Assembly (NCBI GenBank): GCA_017849455.1
Contig: JAFIGX010000022.1
Location: forward strand, 248,001-312,000
DNA length: 64,000 bases
Reading direction: 5' to 3'
From: Pseudobacter sp.
Lineage (GTDB): Bacteria > Bacteroidota > Bacteroidia > Chitinophagales > Chitinophagaceae
In this document: positions 53,523 through 63,375 of the stretch, in pieces
How the letters are laid out: each line of letters begins with the position of its first letter
Numbering within the stretch: the stretch's first letter is position 1
Position numbers and translations under genes: made by a program
The notes under the pieces: generated by a model
Told to the model about the DNA's origin: nothing
Seen by the model: the letters and a program-made list of their open reading frames with translations, nothing else
Database searches by the model: none

Positions 53523-55733
53523 TTACAACTCGATATTGTCCGGTTCTACGTTATTGAGCACACTGCCCACGAATTTGTCGCCAGTGCCTTTCAGGTATTC
53601 GATAGAATCCCTATCGTTTTGCTTCAATACGGATTTAGCTGAAAATACTGCAATGATCCCTTCCACATACTTCGACAGCTCTTTACTGTCTGCATGCACA
53701 TTGAGTGACGCGCCTTCCATAAATATGAAATCATATTTTTCGGCGATCCTGGAAAGGTTCTCCAGCAGGTTGTTCTTGGGCAATACTTCCGAGGGAGTAT
53801 AGTTGCCTTCTGCGCAACCTACCAGGTCTGTATTCGGTATAGGGGTCATACTGGTGGTGCTCAGGAATTTATCCATTGCATTGTTCTGGCCGTTCAGGCT
53901 GAATTGCTCCAGGGTGGGCTTGGCCTCGAATTTCTGGGTGAGGGTATTATTCGAAAAGTTGGCATCTACCAGCAGTACTTTCTTTTTCGTCAGGCTGAGG
54001 CTGTTGGCCAGGGCTTCGATCACGGTGGTCTTTCCTTCCTGCTCCCTGGTGCTCGTTACCAGGAAGATCTTCTTTCCACTGTTCTCCAGTTCATACCGGA
54101 GCTTACGCAGGCTTTCGACGAAGAGATTGCCTTCATCGGTCCTGTCAACGGTTCCATTGGTACGAAAGTATTCATTCAGTGGCTTTCTCTTCATCTCGAT
54201 ATGATTGAGCGAGCTGAGCAGTTTCAGCCTGGTGCTGCGCTGGAAGATGGATGGTGTTTTGTAGGATGAATCCAGGAATTCCAATGCGAGGATGATGAAG
54301 GACGACAGGAAGAACATCAGTACGCCTGCCACGCCCAGCAGCATGGCGCGGCCGCCTGATTCGGGCTTGAAGGCCGGCTGCCCTACCATGGTCTGCTTGA
54401 AATTGTTTTCGGGGTTCACGTCGAGGTCGAGCGAGGCCTGCAGGCTCTTTTTCAATTGCTCGTATTCCTGTGAGGCAATGCGCAATTCATCTTCCTTGGC
54501 TTTCAGGATCACTTCCTCACCCCCACCAGTAGCCGTAATTTTTTCATATTCGTCCTTTTGTTTCCTGAACAGTTTCACATTCTCTTCCGCTGCCGAAATC
54601 TTCTGCTGCAATTCGATCTTCTTATCGATCAGGTCCGATTCTTTCAATTGGCTCTTTTCGATCTTCCGCTGGCGGTCGGGCGTGTTCGAAGCAATAAGCT
54701 GCTGTATCTTTTTCAGGTTGGCATCGATCTGGGTCTGCAATCTCCTCCCCTCTTCATCCGATTTGCCTGCTTTCTGCAATTCATAATCTTCATTTTCTTT
54801 GCGTAACCGCAGGATCTCTGCATTATTGTTCACCGGCAGGCTATTGTTGCCGGGCGATACCAGGGAGCGCAATTGCTCTTCCACAGCGTTCAGATCGCCA
54901 CGAAGATTGTTCAGCTTGGCCTGTTCCTGCTGGAAGTTGGAGGTGAGCTCCTGTACCACGGACATGGCCGCAGAGGCCCGGTCGGCCACATTCGGCGTTC
55001 CGATCTTCTGCCTGAATTCTTTCAGTTTCTCCGTGAGCCGGTCAACTTCTGCTTTCTTGCTGGCAGTAAAGCTATCGAGCTTGGCAGTCGATTCCTGGGC
55101 CCTGGAGCCATAGATATTGTTGAAGAAACGAATGAATTGTTCGCCGATGGCATTGACCACGAAGGCGGAAAGAAGGGGGTTTTCAGAAGAACAGAAGATA
55201 TTGATAAAGTCGGTGCGCTCCACGCGGGAGAAGGATATTTTGCCTGCGAGAGCGTTGTCGTCATACCCATATAATTTGATAAGATCGAATATTTTTTTCT
55301 CCTCCGGATCAAAAGGGTTGAGCATGTCCATGTTGATGATCTTGGAGCGAAGTATCTGCCGGGCCTTATCGATGTTGGCATTCTTATATTCGGGCTTGTT
55401 CTTTTTTTCATCGGTGAGCGTGCGGAAAGGGAATTTGTCTTCCAGGTCGTGCAGTAATAATTTGTAGGAGACCATGCCTATTACCTTGGGCGACTTGAAG
55501 GTTTCGATCACGTTATTGAAACGAAGGTCGATCTCATAAATATTGAAGGAAGCCTCCTCCTTGATCTTTACTTTCTGTTCCATGGTGAAACCAGTGGAAT
55601 ATTGTGCCAGAGACCGATAGGATTTAGGTTTGAACATAGTGAATACAAACGCTGCCAGCAGGCCGATGACCGTGCAAAAAATGATGATCCATTTTTTGCG
55701 TAGCAGTGCATGTAATAAATACATCAGATCCAT
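53523..55733 (-). CDS. Wzz/Wzc-type polysaccharide chain-length protein with degenerate kinase domain
   Basis: 736 residues. Two membrane helices (about 14-33 and 464-486) flank a periplasmic coiled-coil region (about 215-440), the Wzz pattern. The C-terminal BY-kinase-like ATPase domain has TSTREQEGKTT (about 560-570) as Walker A. Walker A' is VLLVDA (586-591), where kinases usually have a second acidic residue, and Walker B is replaced by YDFIFMEGAS (667-676), without the expected Asp. There is no tyrosine-rich tail. It likely controls chain length without protein-kinase activity (inference). Confidence 0.85.
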   Translation of the reverse strand: MDLMYLLHALLRKKWIIIFCTVIGLLAAFVFTMFKPKSYRSLAQYSTGFTMEQKVKIKEEASFNIYEIDLRFNNVIETFKSPKVIGMVSYKLLLHDLEDKFPFRTLTDEKKNKPEYKNANIDKARQILRSKIINMDMLNPFDPEEKKIFDLIKLYGYDDNALAGKISFSRVERTDFINIFCSSENPLLSAFVVNAIGEQFIRFFNNIYGSRAQESTAKLDSFTASKKAEVDRLTEKLKEFRQKIGTPNVADRASAAMSVVQELTSNFQQEQAKLNNLRGDLNAVEEQLRSLVSPGNNSLPVNNNAEILRLRKENEDYELQKAGKSDEEGRRLQTQIDANLKKIQQLIASNTPDRQRKIEKSQLKESDLIDKKIELQQKISAAEENVKLFRKQKDEYEKITATGGGEEVILKAKEDELRIASQEYEQLKKSLQASLDLDVNPENNFKQTMVGQPAFKPESGGRAMLLGVAGVLMFFLSSFIILALEFLDSSYKTPSIFQRSTRLKLLSSLNHIEMKRKPLNEYFRTNGTVDRTDEGNLFVESLRKLRYELENSGKKIFLVTSTREQEGKTTVIEALANSLSLTKKKVLLVDANFSNNTLTQKFEAKPTLEQFSLNGQNNAMDKFLSTTSMTPIPNTDLVGCAEGNYTPSEVLPKNNLLENLSRIAEKYDFIFMEGASLNVHADSKELSKYVEGIIAVFSAKSVLKQNDRDSIEYLKGTGDKFVGSVLNNVEPDNIEL

Positions 55734-55785
55734 GAGCTTTCATTTTTGTGTTTCAGGTCGAAATAAGTAACCATAGTCATTAATA

Positions 55786-55857
55786 AACAGATGAACAATG
55801 AATAACCAATGGTGAAGTTACATTACTTCTTCATTTGTCACTCCTTGTTCATCTGTT
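55786..55857. repeat. Nonamer-array hairpin between the giant secreted protein and Wzc genes
   Basis: Arms 55786-55818 and 55825-55857 (33 nt each) match at 27 of 33 positions with a 6-nt loop. Each arm splits into 9-mers: right CTTCTTCAT, TTGTCACTC, CTTGTTCAT, CTGTTCAGG; left ATGAACAAT, GAATAACCA, ATGGTGAAG. It lies in the 134-nt gap, 10 nt downstream of the giant gene's stop; no T-run follows on the minus strand. Confidence 0.8.
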
Positions 55858-55867
55858 CAGGTCCTGC

Positions 55868-58800
55868 TTAGTGGCCTGCCCGCAGCATCTTGGCCGTATG
55901 CACCACCTTACCATTCACACGCAGGGTGATCATATAGAGCCCCTTGCCAAGATTGCCCTCAGCCGTATTCAACCGCAGGGTATTGAAGCCGGCAGGCAGG
56001 TTAGGATAGGCTTGCCTGTACATCAGCCTGCCTCCCAGATCATAGATGTCCACACTTACCAGGTTGGAGGCAGCGGTATTATTGAAATCAAGGTTCACGA
56101 AGTTATTGAACGGATTGGGGTAAGCCCTGATCGTTACCTGTTTGTTCTTGTCGGCGTTGTTGGCCGCATCGGCAACAGGGTCGAGCGTGGTAACATTCAC
56201 CGTTTCCACAGACGGGTTGTTCCCGCTGCCAGGCGTAACGATATTCGGTACGGTACCACCGTTCACATCATCATAGGTTTGGATGATCATGCCCGAGTTG
56301 AAGCCCCAGGCGGCCGCAGCCGTAGTGGAGAACTGGACCACTACCTCTCCGTTGGAATCCGGCACCACATCCCCGATATAAACGATCTTGGTTGAGTTCA
56401 TCCAGGAGTTGAGGTATACCGTTCTGCCATTGATGGTATAGGTAGCGGTATAGTTACCGTAGTACCATCCCACATTGCCCATGCTGCCGATGAATCCGAA
56501 GCGGTAGCGTTTGGACTCGTTCAGGCCGGTGATCCTCATGGTGGAGAGTTGGGTATTATCGAGCCAGTAGCAGGACTGGAGCACTGCATCCGGCACAATA
56601 CCTGAATTATTACCGGTCACCACACCTGCCACGTTCTCACCATTGAAGGCACGTTCGATGGTTGCGGTGAGACCACTGGGGTTGCCTGCCTGGTTGTACA
56701 GGTCAGTGAATTGTACCCCTTCGATGTTCGGCGGCGCGGAGGTATTGTTCCATGGGAATACCGCATTGGGCGTGGAGAAATTGAAGTTCAGGTAAACGGT
56801 ATTCTGCGGCGTAATGGTCTTCACACGGTTGCTGTAGTCGGTGAATACGCCACTTACCTTGGCCCTTACACGATACCAGTATTTGGTGTTCGGTGTAAGG
56901 CCGGTATTGGTGTATACCGTTGTATTCGCCGCCAGGTTGAAGGTCTGCACATTCAGCGTGAACAGTGAATCGCTGGCGCGTTGCAACTGCATGCCGCCTA
57001 CGGCATCTTCATTACTGGTCCTGTCGCTCCAGCTCAGGCTAACGCTGTTCCTGTCTTTCGGTTCTACATACAGGTTCATCGGGTTGAGCGGTGGCGTTGC
57101 AGGCGTGTATTCTTCGATCTGCAAGGCGGTGAGCACGGTATAGGTGGCGCCTGACAATCGCGTCATGGTAACTGTAATCTCTCCTGCTGCATTGGGGGTC
57201 AGACCGTTGAGGTTGGCCGTTTGGTTGGTATTGTTGCGGGCATTCAGCGTAGCGGTGACAGTGCCTGTTGTATACCGGCAGGAGGCGTCTACACCTTCAT
57301 TATGGCTGCCCACGAATACCAGGTTATAACGCTTGGTCGGATCGAGGCCGGTGAATTTGACATTATGCGTAGTAGCATTGTTATCGAGTATGCCGGTTTG
57401 CAGCACTGCGTCGGGATATACGCCTGTATTGTTGCCGGTCATGTGGCCCATCAGGTCGATACTCGTCCATCCTTCGATCAGTTGCACGGAGAAGGTAGTT
57501 GCCACACCATTCTGATCGAGCAGGTTGCTGCGGAGAGATCCTGCATTGCCATAGCCCAGTAAAGTGTTCCAGGGTGAAGGCACTACCTTGCTATAATCAC
57601 CGAAAGTAAGGAAGGCTGTACGGGTGTTCTTGTCCGTCACTCCCAGTGTGATGGTCTGCGCTACCGATCCGCCTTTATCATCCGATACCTGTACCGTAAG
57701 TGATGACCAGCCGATATTATCTACAGACGGAGATGCAATGATCCGGTAACTGCCACCACCCAATGATTGCAGGCTCACGAAGGAAGGCATATTGGGGATG
57801 GTTACGGTAATGATATCACCCGGATCGTCCGTTACGGTGAAGTCTTCCTGCGCTGAGGCGCCGGTCTTCACGATAATATTCTGCAGGCCGCTGATGGTGG
57901 GCAGGTTATTGCCCGTCAGGACTTTCACCGTATCCGAAGCCAGGCTGCTGCCATGGCTGTTCACGGCCTGGATATAATAATAGTATTGTGTGAACGGCGC
58001 TACGTTCTGATCATTATAGCCGGTGCTGTCTGCATTCGTAGCAGTGGGGTTCAGCGTAGTATACGGGCCCGACCTGTTGGTGGCACGGTATACGCGGTAG
58101 GCCGTTTCGTTGAATGCCTTGTCGACCCATGTCAGCCTCACACCCTGGTTCTGGATCGCCTGAGCTGCCAGGTTCAGTGGTTGTGCAGGCACGCTGCCGT
58201 CATCGAACTGGGCATCCATCACCAGCGCATTCAGCACTCCGCCCACATTCGGATCAGGATCACCGATGCAGGTGATGAACACTTGTCCGTTAGTGTCCGG
58301 TTGTACCTGGTAGATAGTATCAGTCTTCGACGTGTTATTGTAATATTTGACAGATGCGGTCGCATTGCCGATCTTGAAGGTGGTAACGGTATTCGCGTTG
58401 AATCCGCACCAGCTACAGGTATTGCTGGAGAAGAATACGAAGTTGTATTTCTTCTGCGGGTTCAATCCATAAGCACGCAGCCTTACGGTATCGATAGCGG
58501 TGGGGCCTCCCCATCGCATGAAGTCGAGCATGACCCTGTCCGGATATACCCCGGAGTTATTGCCCGTTTGGGCGCCACCGTTACCGGAATCGTAGGTGCC
58601 GCTCACCACATTGATACCTGCCGTGGTCACCTGGTTCTTGGTATTGATCAGGTTGCCCACATTGAAGTTGGCCACTTTTGCATCGATATCATTCCACAGT
58701 GGTGTGCCACCTGTATAGAACATGAACGACAACTGGAATTTTTCATTCGGGTCTACATGGTTCACCACAATATTGAAAGTCTTACTGTCCTGCCCACCAT

Positions 58801-61800
58801 AGCCGTCATCTACTCCTACCGTGATCTGATAATTGCCGGCGGCAAGATAACCGGGCGCCAGTGTAATGGAAGCGCGTCCGTTACCGCTGTCTACCAGTGT
58901 GGCAAAGGAAGGCAATCTATTTGCCCACCATGTTATGGTGGAATTGCTTTCCGGATCGTTGGCCACCAGCGGGATCCTGAGCGGAGTGGCCCCCTCATTG
59001 ATCGTTACATTGTTGACAGGGTTCACTACCGGCAGCGGGTTATCATTCACGACCATGGTGAACTTGATAGTATCATTGCCATTGAAGCCATCCGTTACAT
59101 ATACCGTGATGGTAAAGGCGCCCTGGTCGTAAATGGAAGTATTGAATACCAGGTTGGCATTACCATTGCTCACATTCTGCAGTGTGCCGAAATACGGGAG
59201 TTTTTTGGTAGAGAAGGTGAGTGCATCGCCATCAGGATCTACAGCCATCAGCGGCAGAACGAACGTGGTGCCTGCCTTCATGGTGAAGTCCTTGATACGT
59301 TGGAGCACCGGCCTCGAGTTCACCGTAGTGACATTGACCTCATTGGTATAGCCGGAATAACCACCCACACCTTTCGCACGCACCTTATAATAATAGGTAA
59401 CATTGGCAAACAGTGAGCTGTCGGTAATTGTGATCGCTCCTGCAGGGAGGGTAGCGATGAGGCGATAATTGGTATTGTTGTTGAGTGAGCGCCAGACTTC
59501 GAAGCCTGTCTCATTGGTGGAATTGTCTGTCCAGTTGAGCCGAATGCTGTTACCAGGCAGTAATGTAGCTCCCAGGCCGCTAGGCGCAGCAGGAGGTACA
59601 GGCGCCTGTTGGGTAATATCCCATGATGGCGCATACGTGAAATTCTTCAGTCCGGTGATCTCGCCGGCGTTCATGGCGCCATTGATCACGTAGATGGCAT
59701 CGATCAATCCGGAATAGTTATCGGTACCTGTGGTGTAGGTATCATTGAACACCGTTTCAACGGCTGTTGTGCCTGAAGCAAAACCGAACCTCGATGCATT
59801 GCTTACGGCAGCAGCAATGCTGGTGAAACCAAGCGCATTGTTCGAAGCCACTTCCACCCCATTGAGGAAGAGTTTCAATGAAGACTGGTTGTAGACAACA
59901 GCTACATGGTTCCAGTTACCGCTGCTCCAGTTGGCATTGCTGGCAACATTGCTGAGCGAAATACTGACCCGTGTACCATTGCTGGCCACACCGGCCTGCA
60001 GTGAAGTACCATTGAAACGGAGGCCAAGGCCATTGGTATTGTTGCCGAAATCGAAGATTACCTTTTTATTACTGATAGCCGATGGTTTGATCCACATCGC
60101 TACTGTACGTTGCGTATAACCGCCATCACTGGGGAAGCCGCCGGTACTGCTGTTGTTGACAGTAGCATAGGAATTACTTCCACTCAGCGAAAGGGAGGCG
60201 CTGCCATCTTTCTTATCGGTAGTATTATAGGTACCATTGTTGATAGTGAGGTCCCTTGTTGAATTACCGGAAGCTTCAACCGGGCTGCCATTCAGTTGCC
60301 AGTTGGCTTCGGTGTAATTGCTGGAATAGGCAGATTCACCGGTAGGGCCAACCGCTCTTACCTTATAATAATATTTGGTATTGGCCGTCAATCCTGAATC
60401 GAGATAGGAAGTTCCGGTTACCGTTGCGATCGGTACATAGCTGCCCGTATAGGAAGTAGAGCGAACGAGCTCGTAACCGGATGCATTGGCGCTGTTGCTG
60501 ACCCAGGTGAGTTGGATCTTGTTGAAGCCGGTTGCAGTGGCCACCAGGTTACTGGGCGGATTAGGAGCAGTGCCGGTATTGATCTCATACTTCCGGTAAT
60601 ACGCAGAAGCAGGAACAGCCGTTTTCGACAAACCGGCATCGTTCTGCCAGTTCAGGGAAATAGAACTGCCGCCGGTAGCATTGAAATATGCAATGGCGAG
60701 GGGATGTACGCCCTGCGATAAATAAATGGTGCCTGATTTACAGATGGTGCCATGCAGTCCATCATTGTTGACCAGTTCCGTATATCCGTAGGGTTTACCT
60801 ACATAAAGTTTGGTGCCATCATCGGAGCAGACCTCAAAGGTATAATTGGCTGAAGTGGGCACTTTGATATATCCTTCCCAAAGGAAACCGATATTATCGC
60901 TGCGGTTCCTCACGCTGAGGTCCGGTATGGAAGTGAAACCGGTCTTGATGATCGGGAGTGTACTGAAATCGGGAAGGACCGACCAGGCGCCTTCATAGTA
61001 TTTATAATTGATACCATTACCCGTTGCGGCAAAGGCCGTTGAAGCAGTGACCTGGTTACTTGGTGCAGATACATTACCTGCTTTGTCCCTTGCTTTAACG
61101 TAGAAAGTATAAACCTGGTTGCTGTCGAGGTTGGCAACGGTAACATTGAGCTGATTAGTGCTGTAAGCTTTGGTCCCATTTACATACACATCATACTTAT
61201 CGACCCCAACATTATCGGTAGCGGCATCCCAGGCAACATAGGCATAGTTGCTGGCGGTAGACAACACCCTGAAATTGGGTGGTGCTGTTGGCGGAACATT
61301 GTCGACAGCCGTTGTAGCGGTTGCTTCATTACTGTTGGCAGCGGCGCCATAAGCGCTCACAGCCCTTACGATATAAAAATATTGTTTGTTCGATGCCAAT
61401 CCCTGGTCGAGATAGGAAACAGTACCGGGAGGAAGGATGGTCAATAACTGGTATGGACCTCCGGTGAGGTTACCCCTGTACACTTCGAACCCTGTTTCCG
61501 GTTGGCCGCCATTGGGGTTCCTGGTCCAGTCGAGCTGGATGCTGGTCAGCGAAGCCGCTATCGCTGTAAGGCTTTTGGCAGGGTCGGGCTTCGGATTGCC
61601 GCTGGCAGGGAGGACACTGAAAATAGGTGAAGGCAGTGTTCCGCAACCAAATTGTTCAACTACTCTTGCTCTATAATTACCGACGGTGGCGTCGATATTG
61701 CGGGTGGTTGTCGACAGCAGCGTATCATTCCTGAACCACTGATAAGAAAAATAGCCGTCGGGCAATACCAGTGGAACGGTCTGGCTGCCATCCGGGGCAG

Positions 61801-63067
61801 GCAGTACGGTCGACCGGGTGCCTGATACCATGATATTCGGTGTTTGCGTAACGGACTTGACCTTGATCACGGCCGGTTTGGGCGACCAGAGCGACCAATC
61901 GCCGGAAGCAGTTCTTTTGAATCGAACGCGATAGGTGCCATACGCATTAACGGTGATCTCATTACCGGTATAGCTGATGATGGAACTGCCATCTATAACG
62001 GTATTGACAGTGCCGGTCCTGGTGGCGATGGTCACACCATCTTTCTGCCACTCATAAGCGTAGAACCCCGGACTGATACCGATCTTGGAATTGACCGCCG
62101 AATCGGGGCAGAATTCCGATCGCTGGAAGAACACAAGCGGATTGGCCTTGTGGATATCGTTCATGTAAGGGATATAATCAGGTTCGGCCCAATGCTGGTC
62201 CCATACCGCATGTCCGAGATCGGGGTAGAGGGTCCAACGGATATCCGCACCCTGACTTTTGATATTGTTGTATGTCGTGGATGCATAACCGACAGAAGGG
62301 TTGGTATCCTTACCGCCTGTGGCGAACCACATGGGAATATGAACGAAATCGCTGTAGTTGGTCTTATCGGTAGCGGCAGCGGAAGGTGCGATCTTCGCTA
62401 CCCTGGTAGGATAAACGGCCATCAGGTTCCAGGCAGCGCCACCACCATTCGAAAGGCCGTTGGCAAAAACCTTGTCATTGTCTACCCTTACATACTTCAC
62501 CAGTGAATCGAGGGTATTGAGCACAAGGGCATAATAAGGTGAATAAGGTGCTACGCCCCAGTCGCTCCAGCAATTGGTACCGGCCAGTACCTGGGGATAG
62601 AACAGGAAACCATCGAAATTACCGTTGTCGGTATTATCGCGCCAGAAGCGGCCGCCGTGCACCAACTGTCTCTCATTATTGTAGATGCCACCATTGCTCG
62701 GGCAGCCGGGCTCACCGGCGCCATGGAAGAAGACCATGACCGCATATTTCTTGGCAGCACTATCGGGATTGGAATAGCTCTTGGGAAATTTAAGGCGGAA
62801 GCACATTTTGGCGCCGCCGATATTGACATAGTACGCTTTAAAACCGCTCACATCATAAGAACCGCTTCCGATACTCACCCCGGTGGCCGGTACCCTCACC
62901 CATTTTTGTAACCCTTGAATATCAGGATTGGGATTGGTGGAGGTACCCAGCGTGGCGCCTGAATTCCAGGCCAGGAGGGGATCTGCCGGGTCAAATACAT
63001 TTTGTGCATGGAGGAGCACCATGCAAAACAATGTACCAATTGTGGTAAGAAGTAATGCTTTCTTCAT
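55868..63067 (-). CDS. Giant T9SS-secreted esterase with FN3, PA14 and LamG domains
   Basis: 2399 residues. A signal peptide (1-22) is followed by an alpha/beta-hydrolase domain (about 75-310): oxyanion HGAG (115-118), S206 in GLSNGG, D254, H286, a likely catalytic triad as in feruloyl or PHB-type esterases. Then come Ig-like and FN3 domains (497-588, 592-680, 834-920, 1158-1248, 1627-1718, 1993-2085), PA14 (about 686-825), LamG (922-1142) and cadherin-like Ig domains (1252-1342, 1346-1440, 1722-1810). A module seen three times (1442-1620, 1815-1987, 2089-2267) and a T9SS type A sorting tail (2311-2398, AYPNPF... GLYMI) complete it. It is probably anchored or secreted to attack polysaccharide esters. 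Confidence 0.88.
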   Translation of the reverse strand: MKKALLLTTIGTLFCMVLLHAQNVFDPADPLLAWNSGATLGTSTNPNPDIQGLQKWVRVPATGVSIGSGSYDVSGFKAYYVNIGGAKMCFRLKFPKSYSNPDSAAKKYAVMVFFHGAGEPGCPSNGGIYNNERQLVHGGRFWRDNTDNGNFDGFLFYPQVLAGTNCWSDWGVAPYSPYYALVLNTLDSLVKYVRVDNDKVFANGLSNGGGAAWNLMAVYPTRVAKIAPSAAATDKTNYSDFVHIPMWFATGGKDTNPSVGYASTTYNNIKSQGADIRWTLYPDLGHAVWDQHWAEPDYIPYMNDIHKANPLVFFQRSEFCPDSAVNSKIGISPGFYAYEWQKDGVTIATRTGTVNTVIDGSSIISYTGNEITVNAYGTYRVRFKRTASGDWSLWSPKPAVIKVKSVTQTPNIMVSGTRSTVLPAPDGSQTVPLVLPDGYFSYQWFRNDTLLSTTTRNIDATVGNYRARVVEQFGCGTLPSPIFSVLPASGNPKPDPAKSLTAIAASLTSIQLDWTRNPNGGQPETGFEVYRGNLTGGPYQLLTILPPGTVSYLDQGLASNKQYFYIVRAVSAYGAAANSNEATATTAVDNVPPTAPPNFRVLSTASNYAYVAWDAATDNVGVDKYDVYVNGTKAYSTNQLNVTVANLDSNQVYTFYVKARDKAGNVSAPSNQVTASTAFAATGNGINYKYYEGAWSVLPDFSTLPIIKTGFTSIPDLSVRNRSDNIGFLWEGYIKVPTSANYTFEVCSDDGTKLYVGKPYGYTELVNNDGLHGTICKSGTIYLSQGVHPLAIAYFNATGGSSISLNWQNDAGLSKTAVPASAYYRKYEINTGTAPNPPSNLVATATGFNKIQLTWVSNSANASGYELVRSTSYTGSYVPIATVTGTSYLDSGLTANTKYYYKVRAVGPTGESAYSSNYTEANWQLNGSPVEASGNSTRDLTINNGTYNTTDKKDGSASLSLSGSNSYATVNNSSTGGFPSDGGYTQRTVAMWIKPSAISNKKVIFDFGNNTNGLGLRFNGTSLQAGVASNGTRVSISLSNVASNANWSSGNWNHVAVVYNQSSLKLFLNGVEVASNNALGFTSIAAAVSNASRFGFASGTTAVETVFNDTYTTGTDNYSGLIDAIYVINGAMNAGEITGLKNFTYAPSWDITQQAPVPPAAPSGLGATLLPGNSIRLNWTDNSTNETGFEVWRSLNNNTNYRLIATLPAGAITITDSSLFANVTYYYKVRAKGVGGYSGYTNEVNVTTVNSRPVLQRIKDFTMKAGTTFVLPLMAVDPDGDALTFSTKKLPYFGTLQNVSNGNANLVFNTSIYDQGAFTITVYVTDGFNGNDTIKFTMVVNDNPLPVVNPVNNVTINEGATPLRIPLVANDPESNSTITWWANRLPSFATLVDSGNGRASITLAPGYLAAGNYQITVGVDDGYGGQDSKTFNIVVNHVDPNEKFQLSFMFYTGGTPLWNDIDAKVANFNVGNLINTKNQVTTAGINVVSGTYDSGNGGAQTGNNSGVYPDRVMLDFMRWGGPTAIDTVRLRAYGLNPQKKYNFVFFSSNTCSWCGFNANTVTTFKIGNATASVKYYNNTSKTDTIYQVQPDTNGQVFITCIGDPDPNVGGVLNALVMDAQFDDGSVPAQPLNLAAQAIQNQGVRLTWVDKAFNETAYRVYRATNRSGPYTTLNPTATNADSTGYNDQNVAPFTQYYYYIQAVNSHGSSLASDTVKVLTGNNLPTISGLQNIIVKTGASAQEDFTVTDDPGDIITVTIPNMPSFVSLQSLGGGSYRIIASPSVDNIGWSSLTVQVSDDKGGSVAQTITLGVTDKNTRTAFLTFGDYSKVVPSPWNTLLGYGNAGSLRSNLLDQNGVATTFSVQLIEGWTSIDLMGHMTGNNTGVYPDAVLQTGILDNNATTHNVKFTGLDPTKRYNLVFVGSHNEGVDASCRYTTGTVTATLNARNNTNQTANLNGLTPNAAGEITVTMTRLSGATYTVLTALQIEEYTPATPPLNPMNLYVEPKDRNSVSLSWSDRTSNEDAVGGMQLQRASDSLFTLNVQTFNLAANTTVYTNTGLTPNTKYWYRVRAKVSGVFTDYSNRVKTITPQNTVYLNFNFSTPNAVFPWNNTSAPPNIEGVQFTDLYNQAGNPSGLTATIERAFNGENVAGVVTGNNSGIVPDAVLQSCYWLDNTQLSTMRITGLNESKRYRFGFIGSMGNVGWYYGNYTATYTINGRTVYLNSWMNSTKIVYIGDVVPDSNGEVVVQFSTTAAAAWGFNSGMIIQTYDDVNGGTVPNIVTPGSGNNPSVETVNVTTLDPVADAANNADKNKQVTIRAYPNPFNNFVNLDFNNTAASNLVSVDIYDLGGRLMYRQAYPNLPAGFNTLRLNTAEGNLGKGLYMITLRVNGKVVHTAKMLRAGH

Positions 63068-63375
63068 AATAAGCGGTTAAAGCGTTTATAAAGCGAACTG
63101 TTTGTAAAAGCCTGATAGCGGTTTTACGCATGAGGATATGTTTCCTGGATCTTTTTCAGAAAGGAATCAGGAAGGCCTATTGGAGGGTAAATTTCGTGAT
63201 GGTTTTCTCGCAGAATAATGAGGTAATCACAAGCAAGGTAATCCGAGGGATATCTGGAAGAGGCTCTTGGAGTAAGCCCAAAAGTAATATAAATTTCGAA
63301 AAAGCGAAATTAATTAACAGCTATTAATGATACAATAACCACTTACGGGTATTTTTGCCGGAAGGTTTTCCAAGT
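63068..63375. other. 308-nt intergenic region upstream of the giant protein and GT2 genes
   Basis: No convincing gene. Near the giant gene start there are three AAGCG repeats about 10 nt apart (63071-63095) and a small dyad GTAAAA...TTTTAC (63104-63127). A TATTTTTG promoter at 63350-63357 serves the GT2 gene. A 65-codon ORF at 63130-63327 has no recognisable features. Confidence 0.5.
63350..63357 (+). promoter_or_regulatory. TAnnTTTG promoter of the GT2 gene
   Basis: TATTTTTG, 18 nt upstream of the ATG at 63376. Confidence 0.58.

Noticed and set aside
63130..63327. A 65-codon plus-strand ORF in the gap upstream of the GT2 gene
   Set aside because: No motif, no promoter directly before it, and composition like the rest of the gap.
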